A DNA stretch of 64,000 nucleotides from Verrucomicrobiales bacterium. GTDB lineage: Bacteria; Verrucomicrobiota; Verrucomicrobiia; Methylacidiphilales; JAAUTS01. The notes beneath the pieces were generated by a model. The model was given only the letters and a program-made list of their open reading frames with translations. It did not search any database and was not told the origin of the DNA. The stretch covers positions 62,001 to 126,000 of the forward strand of contig JAIRPN010000015.1 of assembly GCA_031256975.1 (NCBI GenBank), read 5' to 3'. The stretch's first letter is position 1, and each line of letters begins with the position of its first letter. Below, one piece after another: positions 34,093 to 40,515 of the stretch. The position numbers were made by a program, and so were the translations under genes.

Positions 34093-35121
34093 TTACCCGG
34101 CGCTTTTGTTGATGTTTCTGAGATGGGCATAGCCCACCAGGCGTCCCCCCTCCTCGTCCCAAAGCCGGAACTTGAACGACTTCAGGCTGGAAAGCAGGGT
34201 GACAGGTTTGACACTTTGAAACAGGGCGTGGGCGTTGTGGCAAGCCTCCAAATTGTAGTTGGGGATGCGGGTGCTCAAATGATGGATATGGTGATAACCA
34301 ATATTGCCGGAGAACCACTGCAAGATCCGCGGCAGTTTGTAAAACGAACTGCCTTGCAGGGCCGCGGCGGTGTGATCCCAAGCTTCGGTTCTTTCCCAGT
34401 ACACATCCTCGAACTGATGCTGCACGTAAAACAGCCAGATGCCTGCGGAACCGGCCACCAGCACCACGGTCATCTGGACCAACAAATAGGCCTTGAAACC
34501 GAGCAGCAGGCCCAGCGCCACGCCCATGACCACAATAGCCAGGTTCATCCAATGCACCGAGGCGCGTTCCCTCTCCCCGAGTTCGCGGGACGGAAAGCGT
34601 TGCAGCACGACGAATAAAAGCAACGGGGCGACGACAAACAGCATCACCGGATTGCGCGCCACCCGGTAAGTAAATTTCTTCCAGCGCGACGCGGCCAGAT
34701 ATTCCTGCACCGTCATGGTCCAGACATCGCCGGTACCGCGCTTGTCCAGGTCGCCGGAACTGGCGTGGTGGATGAAGTGCTGCCGGGTCCAGTGATGATA
34801 GGGCGTGAAAGTCAGCAAGCCGCAGATGAACCCGGTGATGCGGTTGGCCTTTCTGGATTTAAAAAACGAGCCATGACCGCAGTCATGGAAAATGATAAAC
34901 ACGCGGATCAGGAAAAATCCCGCCAGTACCGCCAGCGGCAGGGTGAGCCACCAGGAAATCCGCACGGTATATGCCATCAACGCCCATAACAAAAAATAAG
35001 GCAGCAGGGTATTGACCAGTTGCCAAACCGCCTTGCGGGTGGAAGGTCGCTGGTACTCGTGCACCAGTTCTTTCCAGGCGACCGGGTTAGCAACAGGCTT
35101 GGCGGATGAATGATCGGACAT
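34093..35121 (-). CDS. membrane fatty-acid desaturase
   Basis: 342 aa. Three His boxes in order: HDCGHGSFF (~94), HWTRQHFIHHA (~125) and GYHHIHHL (~280), which ligate the di-iron centre; four membrane helices between them. Closest in type to acyl-lipid omega-6/omega-3-like desaturases (FADS). It introduces cis double bonds and raises membrane fluidity. Lies between two direct repeats of the tetR 5' end, with an RRM gene upstream. Confidence 0.9.
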   Translation of the reverse strand: MSDHSSAKPVANPVAWKELVHEYQRPSTRKAVWQLVNTLLPYFLLWALMAYTVRISWWLTLPLAVLAGFFLIRVFIIFHDCGHGSFFKSRKANRITGFICGLLTFTPYHHWTRQHFIHHASSGDLDKRGTGDVWTMTVQEYLAASRWKKFTYRVARNPVMLFVVAPLLLFVVLQRFPSRELGERERASVHWMNLAIVVMGVALGLLLGFKAYLLVQMTVVLVAGSAGIWLFYVQHQFEDVYWERTEAWDHTAAALQGSSFYKLPRILQWFSGNIGYHHIHHLSTRIPNYNLEACHNAHALFQSVKPVTLLSSLKSFKFRLWDEEGGRLVGYAHLRNINKSAG

Positions 35122-35242
35122 GCGATTGAATGCTCCTCGGGTGGGAAATGAAAATGGATGGTCTTTCTTGTTGGATACACCGGGCTTGGAGCTGCCTGCC
35201 TTTGAAGCTGGCAGCGATCCGAAACCCGGCGATCTTCAATGA

Positions 35243-35554
35243 TTAACGGCTACCGCGATAACCCGCACCGGCACGATTGCCGCGATGACGGTCCGAAGAG
35301 CCGCTGCGTGCCTCCATCGGACGGGCTTCATTCACCGACAGATTGCGACCGTCGTGATTGCGACCATCCAGGGCCTCGATGGCCTTGCGGCCTTCCTCGG
35401 CACTGCTCATGGTGACAAAACCAAAGCCGCGCGGACGCTGGGTAAAGCGGTCCATCACCAGGCTGGCCTCGTTGACCGTGCCATGCTTGGCAAACAGCTC
35501 GTGCAAGTCTTGTTGGGTGGTTTCGAAGGATAAATTTCCTACATAGAGTTTCAT
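35243..35554 (-). CDS. RRM RNA-binding protein, copy 1
   Basis: 103 aa from ATG 35554. RNP2 is KLYVGNL (2-8), RNP1 is RGFGFVTM (~43-50), followed by a basic Gly-rich tail (RHRGNRAGAGYRGSR). This is the cold-inducible bacterial glycine-rich RBP type. Position upstream of a desaturase suggests a shared cold or membrane-stress response. Similar to the copy at 52778. Confidence 0.9.
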   Translation of the reverse strand: MKLYVGNLSFETTQQDLHELFAKHGTVNEASLVMDRFTQRPRGFGFVTMSSAEEGRKAIEALDGRNHDGRNLSVNEARPMEARSGSSDRHRGNRAGAGYRGSR

Positions 35555-35842
35555 ATTATTTTTCTTTCTTGGTTCAGACCTTATGCCGACTATTGAAGAG
35601 CGTGCAACTAACACGCAAGGTTACCTTTGGGAGCGGACAAGCTAATAAACGGCCTGAGACACAACTGCTGGCTTCAGTGGGAAGCGATATGATCGATGTG
35701 TGAAACTTCGCACAGATTCCACCAAAGTAAAGGGCTATTTTGCGCCAAACCCCCTTGCCCGGCTCAACATAACACTCAACCCGCTGCCCCGGAACCGCTT
35801 GCCCGTCGGATTATTTCTAAGGCTGGAGTCATCGCGGGGCCC
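35555..35842. other. intergenic stretch without recognised gene
   Basis: No frame with convincing coding features. It holds the upstream region of the RRM gene and leads into the tetR remnant at 35843-35942. Confidence 0.5.
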
Positions 35843-35914
35843 TTATTTACCGGAATACAACCCCACCACCGGGCGCCCCCGCCGTCTGCCACGGATCGTT
35901 TTCTTGGTCTTTAC
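35843..35914 (-). pseudogene. remnant of a second tetR 5' end
   Basis: Reading from 35914 gives V-K-T-K-K-T-I-R-G-R-R-R-G-R-P-V-V, almost the N terminus of the TetR at 33116 (KTRKPARGRRRGRPVV), then six unrelated residues and a stop at 35843. The start codon GTG has become GTA. The associated operator palindrome is retained. Confidence 0.72.
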
Positions 35915-35917
35915 AGC

Positions 35918-35941
35918 ATAATTAATTAAATGATTAATTAT
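35918..35941. promoter_or_regulatory. TetR operator palindrome, copy 2
   Basis: ATAATTAAT, six nt, ATTAATTAT: a shortened version of the operator at 33791-33818, next to the tetR remnant. It may still bind the repressor. It also marks the left limit of the AT-rich island. Confidence 0.6.
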
Positions 35942-35955
35942 GGGCAGGAAATTAT

Positions 35956-35963
35956 ATCATTCG
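35956..35963. repeat. 8-bp direct repeat ATCATTCG, left
   Basis: ATCATTCG recurs at 38368-38375. The two copies bracket the AT-rich island, as a target-site duplication or attachment-site core would. Confidence 0.4.
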
Positions 35964-35972
35964 AGTATTTTT

Positions 35973-36998
35973 TTAAAGTCTCACTAATCCCATTTTTTTT
36001 AGCCAGTCTTCTAATTCCTCTGGCATCTTAGGTTCTGGATAACCGACTTTTTTTACCATTCTGATAATTCTATTTTTTCTTCTTTTCTTATCGTTCGGTA
36101 AGGTAATTGGTTTTGAATGTATTTGTTGCCAACTTTTAATGAATTCCTTCTCTGCTCCTTTAGAACGACTCAACTCAGCATCAAGTGTTGTTATAAGACG
36201 AAGGATAATATCAGAAAAACCTACTACCCCTCGAAGATTAACTTTTATTTTGGATCCTAAAACTACCTGATGATGTTTAGGAATTTCTTTGACTCCCAAA
36301 TCACTAGTTGTCGCAATTGGCAAAAAATTTTTGTATGCATCAACAAGTTTTTGCCCCGCAATACCGCCTCCATGCATGTCGCAATTACGTAATTCTTTAA
36401 AGAATCGATAACATAGCAGAATTGCATCTAATTTTGCCAAAGCGTAGCGCCGGTCATTACAAAATGTTGAATAAAAATTTTTCTTCAAAACATCAGACTC
36501 TACAGATGTTAATTCATTAATTCCCGTTCTTATTCCTTTTGTTTTTGTGTTTCCATTTGATCCTTCAGGAAATTGAAGAGCTTTTACTAAATGTTTAATC
36601 TTAGAATCAAGATTAGTTAACACTTCTTCCAGCCAGCCCTCATAAATTGCTATGACATTTATTAATATAATTTTCGCAAAAATTTCTTTCTGTTGATCCC
36701 ATGTATGCTCAATGCATGAACGCGTGTAGTTTACACCTGTAATATTTGTGCCTTCGGTAAAACGTGAGTCTAATTGCTTCACTGTTGCATGAGGTACGAT
36801 TTGCAAATATCCTACTACTTGCCATCTAAGATTCCACATAGCTGCAGCTGTTGGCCATACAAAATCATATAAGTCCGTAATTGATTTATGTGCGTTACGC
36901 GTTGAATTAAAAAAATAAGATGGCATAGTTTTAGCCCTTCTTCGAATCGCGAATATCAATATGATGATAGAATAGAAGCATTCCAATTCTATTATCAT
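35973..36998 (-). CDS. HEPN-like protein of the AT-rich island
   Basis: 341 aa from ATG 36998, directly after the stop of the upstream gene, or 317 aa from ATG 36926 (MPSYFFNSTRN, with GAAGG about 9 nt upstream). Mostly helical; no membrane span in the shorter form. Residues 202-209 read KELRNCDMH context: Arg204-Asn-Cys-Asp-Met-His209 is an R-x4-H motif, the catalytic signature of HEPN ribonucleases in toxins and defence systems. INVIAIYEGWLEEVL (~115) resembles the helix before it in HEPN folds. Base composition is far lower in GC (about 35 %) than the surroundings. Function inferred only from this motif. Confidence 0.6.
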   Translation of the reverse strand: MIIELECFYSIIILIFAIRRRAKTMPSYFFNSTRNAHKSITDLYDFVWPTAAAMWNLRWQVVGYLQIVPHATVKQLDSRFTEGTNITGVNYTRSCIEHTWDQQKEIFAKIILINVIAIYEGWLEEVLTNLDSKIKHLVKALQFPEGSNGNTKTKGIRTGINELTSVESDVLKKNFYSTFCNDRRYALAKLDAILLCYRFFKELRNCDMHGGGIAGQKLVDAYKNFLPIATTSDLGVKEIPKHHQVVLGSKIKVNLRGVVGFSDIILRLITTLDAELSRSKGAEKEFIKSWQQIHSKPITLPNDKKRRKNRIIRMVKKVGYPEPKMPEELEDWLKKMGLVRL

Positions 36999-38255
36999 TT
37001 ATTCTTCAACATCTTTACGAGAATTTTTTGCGCTTGGAGTAAGCATACTAATGACTTTTTGTGCAGGCGTGGCATCATGATCATTCTTTTGATACACTCG
37101 CAACGGCTCTGCAGCTAAAATCTCTATTGTTTTTATAGATAAAAGGTTAAGTGCTGTTTGCGCGCGCGCTTCACTGATAGATTCCAAATGCTGCATATGA
37201 TCATGGTATCCTTGAAAAGCCTTTGATGTTGCTTCTTTAAAAGCATAATCTTCCTGTACTCGCAGACTATTTCCATACTGAATCGCACTGAACCAACCCA
37301 ACCAAATTAATGGAGCAACAAAAGGTAGTTTTTGTATGACAATTTCCCAGAGTGCTTTTTGTTCCACAAAGGTCATTTTTGTAATCCACCCACCAATAAA
37401 AATCAAACCTGCAATGGAAAGTATAAAGAACGACATCCACATTAGTTTCGTTTTTTCCATCGATTTTACTCGTCCACCGAATGCATGAGCCAACCCTGCA
37501 CTAGCTGCTTTTGGTAAAATACCATCTATAACATCTTGTTGTTCTTTGGAGCGTAGACTCATTTGATTCAATGACTCTTGTTGCTGTTCTAATTGCTTTA
37601 CCAAACTATTCACTTTTTGTAGTTGTTTAGCCAAAGATTCCTCTGTTGCTGCATACTTTGTTACGTGCTCTGTCAATAGACCCAGTTTCGATTGAGATTC
37701 CTCCTCTGCTTTTTTGATTTCTTCTAGTGAAGATTCGGATTCTGTTTTATTATCATTGATATCTTTTAATGCATTTGTCGCGGATTCTGCAATCTCTTCG
37801 GCTTTTTTAAGCTGTTCTAATTTTTGCGACAATTCCACTTGCGCAGTCCGTAGAACAGATAATTTTTCCGAGAATTCGAAAGAAAGCGAATTCAGTGTGT
37901 CTGTTTGATCACCAAATTTAAGCATCGAATGCATTGCCGATAGCGCTTGAACAATATAAGCAATAAAACTTGGTAAATGTGCATATTGCCCAGCTTGAAC
38001 TTGAGTTAGAGCATTCAATGCACTTGATAGTGAGTTCGTAGCAAGTGCTTTCCCTGTGTGAAAAGCCGGGTAAAATCCTTTCGGAGTTTTTACTCTATTA
38101 AGGATAATTTGCAGAGTACCAATAGCCTCGTTTATTTGAGCCGTATTTAATCCTGCAAAATATGGGGCGACTGTTGGACTAGTGATTTGCGCGCTGCTCG
38201 CAACTGAATCCCACATGACTTCGATTTTTTGAAGAATTTCTTTAACCGAATCCAT
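36999..38255 (-). CDS. coiled-coil two-helix membrane protein of the AT-rich island
   Basis: 418 aa. Helical N-terminal domain (1-120), a long coiled coil (~135-245, Glu/Lys/Gln-rich heptads), two membrane helices (~271-292 and ~307-327), and a helical cytosolic C terminus (330-418). No enzymatic motif. AAGGAG lies 5 nt before ATG 38255, a strong Shine-Dalgarno of a kind rarely seen in resident genes here. It is the first gene of a tight two-gene operon with the HEPN-like gene. Layout resembles membrane effectors or sensors of defence systems, but no family was recognised. Confidence 0.65.
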   Translation of the reverse strand: MDSVKEILQKIEVMWDSVASSAQITSPTVAPYFAGLNTAQINEAIGTLQIILNRVKTPKGFYPAFHTGKALATNSLSSALNALTQVQAGQYAHLPSFIAYIVQALSAMHSMLKFGDQTDTLNSLSFEFSEKLSVLRTAQVELSQKLEQLKKAEEIAESATNALKDINDNKTESESSLEEIKKAEEESQSKLGLLTEHVTKYAATEESLAKQLQKVNSLVKQLEQQQESLNQMSLRSKEQQDVIDGILPKAASAGLAHAFGGRVKSMEKTKLMWMSFFILSIAGLIFIGGWITKMTFVEQKALWEIVIQKLPFVAPLIWLGWFSAIQYGNSLRVQEDYAFKEATSKAFQGYHDHMQHLESISEARAQTALNLLSIKTIEILAAEPLRVYQKNDHDATPAQKVISMLTPSAKNSRKDVEE

Positions 38256-38358
38256 AATTTCTCCTTACATTCTTTCTTTAATGTCAATATTTCACAATTC
38301 GCTTATCAGATCAATTTTCTCTATACAGTAAAAATTCATCATCGATTTTTATCATTAT

Positions 38359-38610
38359 TCACCTTAAATCATTCGGCGTCGAGAAGGTGTTGGAAGTCGC
38401 CCAGTTGTTGGCTTCGATGACGAAGAGGCCTTCGTCGTTGCCGAGGAAGGACTTGAAGTAGTCGCGCAGTTCGGAGGGGGTGGTGTTGTAACGCTCGAGG
38501 CACCAGTCGGATTCCAGCACGCGCACGGCCTTGAGGTTGTCGAGTTCCTCATACAGCTCGCGGTAATCGCGTCCGATGTTCAAGTCTAGGCTGAGGAAGT
38601 AAACGGCCAT
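38359..38610 (-). CDS. Cas2/SinR-like small protein
   Basis: 83 aa. VYFLSLDLNIGRDYRELYEELDNL, then VRVLESDWCLERYNTTPSELRDYFKSFLGNDEGLFVIEANNWATS, follows the ferredoxin-like pattern of Cas2-related SinR-type proteins (beta-strand ending in D-L, helix, S-x-W strand, DxLFVIE strand). No cas1 or CRISPR array is nearby. It is GC-rich, but its last codons run into AT-rich DNA exactly at the ATCATTCG repeat, so its C terminus may have been altered by island insertion. Confidence 0.6.
   Translation of the reverse strand: MAVYFLSLDLNIGRDYRELYEELDNLKAVRVLESDWCLERYNTTPSELRDYFKSFLGNDEGLFVIEANNWATSNTFSTPNDLR
38368..38375. repeat. 8-bp direct repeat ATCATTCG, right
   Basis: Within the last codons of the Cas2/SinR-like gene. 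Partner of 35956-35963. Confidence 0.4.
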
Positions 38611-38893
38611 GGGATTCGTTCGCCTGTGTCAATTCGGCGCGGAGTGCGGAAGCCCGGCAGCAGTCCCCTGCTTTCCCATGTTTGCCGTGGATTGGTTCAT
38701 CTCATCCTCACCCTGTTGGACTTGAAATCCCTAACATTCCACCATTCACCCCGTTTGTCAATTTTTTGCAGGATAGACGGTTGTTATAGATTCCCGGCTT
38801 ATGGGGGTGTTAGCCGGATTTCTAAACAGGATTCAAGAAGGGCCGGTCAGGAAAGGATCAAAACCCCGGAATCCTTAAGCCCGCATCGACTCC
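38611..38893. other. intergenic region without recognised gene
   Basis: About 280 nt. Plus-strand frames across it are open for up to 100 codons but show no family resemblance and no ribosome-binding site. No repeat or RNA gene was identified. Confidence 0.45.
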
Positions 38894-39187
38894 TTAACCT
38901 CGTTTCCGTGCATTCGGGAAGGCAGTGGCTTTGACGGAGCTTACGGCGACCGTCTTGGCTTCGAGCTGGCTCTTCAGGGCATTGGCGGCTTTCAGGGCCT
39001 TGTATTGGGTAACGATGGGCGGCAGGGTCGGAGTCTCCTCTTCCATCATCTTGATAACCGAACCCACGCACTCGTTGATAAACGCATTAGTATTCTGATT
39101 GAGGTCATAAGACACCCGGCACACATCATCCACTTTGGCTTGGACGATGGAGACCATCAGCTTTTCCGGCGTTTTATACGGTTTCAC
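38894..39187 (-). CDS. ribbon-helix-helix-like small protein
   Basis: 97 aa from GTG 39187. KLMVSIVQAKVDDVCRVSYD (strand plus helix A) and NTNAFINECVGSVIKMMEEE (helix B) follow the ribbon-helix-helix layout also seen at 43334 and 43925, though identity is low. TAGGAT ends 7 nt before the GTG with TTTCAG 16 nt upstream, a plausible promoter. Divergent from the 237-aa gene at 39602; it may bind the 20-bp palindrome between them. Confidence 0.5.
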   Translation of the reverse strand: MKPYKTPEKLMVSIVQAKVDDVCRVSYDLNQNTNAFINECVGSVIKMMEEETPTLPPIVTQYKALKAANALKSQLEAKTVAVSSVKATAFPNARKRG

Positions 39188-39228
39188 GGCCCAAATCCTA
39201 TTGTTTCTATACTTTTCTGAAAGAGTTA

Positions 39229-39257
39229 TTGACTTTATTTAGTAAACTAAATAATCT
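39229..39257 (+). promoter_or_regulatory. promoter with a 20-bp palindrome in its spacer
   Basis: TTGACT (39229-39234) and TAATCT (39252-39257) with a 17-nt spacer. TTATTTAGT-AA-ACTAAATAA (39235-39254) is a perfect 9-2-9 palindrome that fills the spacer and touches the -10: a classical repressor-operator position. Confidence 0.55.
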
Positions 39258-39401
39258 GAATATACCTCGTATGGATTGCACTACCCTCCACGCTTCCCCG
39301 ATGGCCCCTGAATTTGGCGTCGCCCGCCTTTATTCAGGGGTTTCGGTGGCGCACCCGGCTGCAAACTTTTGCAGGACCGCCCTGCGAAACCCGTTCCCCC
39401 A

Positions 39402-39577
39402 TTTCTTCCTGCAAGAAATACCACTTCTGATGACAAGAAACACTGCTTCTTGCTGCAAGAATACCCGCTTCTTGTTACCAGAAGTACTGCTTCTTATTGC
39501 CAGAAACGCCCTTTCTTCCTCCAAGAAGTACCCCTTCTTGCGGCAAGAAACACCCTTTCTTGCGACCAGAAACGCCA
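39402..39577. repeat. array of eight contiguous 22-nt units, each a TTCTTG-CAAGAA dyad
   Basis: Units start at 39402, 39424, 39446, 39468, 39490, 39512, 39534 and 39556, all exactly 22 nt with no indels. Each is an imperfect inverted repeat TTCTTG-N4-CAAGAA followed by A-Y-A-C-C-C. The period is about two helical turns. The array ends 24 nt before the start of the 237-aa gene, inside its presumed leader. Not a CRISPR: there are no spacers. Confidence 0.85.
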
Positions 39578-39601
39578 ACTTTTACCCACTAACAAGGAGA
39601 T

Positions 39602-40315
39602 ATGAAAGTGAATAATGGACATACAATAGCTGACTACATGCCGGGAGACGAAGACGGCCTGGTCAAATGGTTTGACAATTACTTCGCCAACCTGCCCGCC
39701 TATCTGACCACCTTCCAAATCGAGGAGCAGGATGTCGAGGTACAGAAAGGTATCTTCGACCACATCCTGCAAATTCGCAGTTACCTCAACACTATCGTCG
39801 ATTACCGCAAGGGCATGACCGAGTTGAAGAACCAGCTGTTTTACAACCGTAACGGCAGTACGGTTCCGGTGCCCACGCCGGACAATCTCGGTTTTAGCGG
39901 CCTTGCCAGTATGCCCGGCGGCTTGGTCTGGCTGGTCGACCAGCAGAACAAGGAAAAGATTTTCCCGAGCCCCGCTTACAACGAGACCATCGGCAAGGAC
40001 CTTGGCTTGATTCCGGTACCCAAGACGATACCCACTCCCGGCCAACTGATTGCCAACCCCACCATCACCTGCACCGGTCACAATGTAGAAATCTTCACTG
40101 TGATTCCGTCGCCTGCTGACAGCTTTGCCGTCTATGTGGACAAGCACGACGGCAAGGGAATGGGCTATGTGGACTCCAGCACCGCCTCGCACTATCCGCA
40201 CAACACGGAATTGCCGGAAGCCGAAATCCTCTGGACTTACAAGATCGCCCTGCGGGTCAAACGACAGGAAAGCGGCACCGCCGCCTATGTCAACGTGCTG
40301 GTCAAACGCACCTGA
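39602..40315 (+). CDS. unrecognised 237-aa protein downstream of the 22-nt array
   Basis: 237 aa from ATG 39602. GTG 39608 would have a better distance (8 nt) from the strong AAGGAG at 39594-39599. N-terminal helical part (1-85, including GLVKWFDNYFANLPAYLTTF), a Pro/Gly-rich middle, and a beta-rich C-terminal part (~150-237) reminiscent of an Ig/fibronectin-like domain (SFAVYVDKHDGKGMGYVD, ILWTYKIALRVKRQ). No signal peptide. Similar N-terminal W-x-x-N-F plus beta-domain layouts occur in uncharacterised proteins of several environmental bacteria. Function unknown. Confidence 0.65.
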   Translation: MKVNNGHTIADYMPGDEDGLVKWFDNYFANLPAYLTTFQIEEQDVEVQKGIFDHILQIRSYLNTIVDYRKGMTELKNQLFYNRNGSTVPVPTPDNLGFSGLASMPGGLVWLVDQQNKEKIFPSPAYNETIGKDLGLIPVPKTIPTPGQLIANPTITCTGHNVEIFTVIPSPADSFAVYVDKHDGKGMGYVDSSTASHYPHNTELPEAEILWTYKIALRVKRQESGTAAYVNVLVKRT

Positions 40316-40385
40316 AAACATGTCCAGCCATCAAAATTCCTTGAAAACCGTCTGTTTTAGCACCAGAAACAGCCGGTACACGCAG

Positions 40386-40416
40386 TTCATATATAAGACT
40401 ATGCAGTTTGTATAAT
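40386..40416 (+). promoter_or_regulatory. candidate promoter of the autotransporter gene
   Basis: TTCATA (40386-40391), a 19-nt spacer and a perfect TATAAT (40411-40416), leaving a leader of about 90 nt. The leader contains the hairpin TTCTTATT-AAA-AATAAGAA (40471-40489) upstream of the Shine-Dalgarno AGAGGAG. Confidence 0.4.
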
Positions 40417-40515
40417 AATTTTTGCCTAAAGAACTATCACACTACACAATATTAGCAGATTGAATACAAGTTCTTATTAAAAATAAGAATTCATAACGGA
40501 AAGAGGAGTAAACAT

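Noticed and set aside
35700-35929. Plus-strand frames of 73-77 aa upstream of the island
   Set aside because: They are antisense to the tetR remnant and show no coding signature.
39402-39577. CRISPR array next to a Cas2-like gene
   Set aside because: Units are contiguous 22-mers without spacers, and every position diverges among units; no cas1 is present.
39330-39578. Open frames through the 22-nt array (82 aa minus strand, 128 and 78 aa plus strand)
   Set aside because: Several frames on both strands are open only because the repeat consensus lacks stops; no ribosome-binding site and no family resemblance.
40471-40489. RNA thermometer in the autotransporter leader
   Set aside because: The TTCTTATT/AATAAGAA hairpin lies upstream of, and does not pair with, the Shine-Dalgarno, so there is no direct support.
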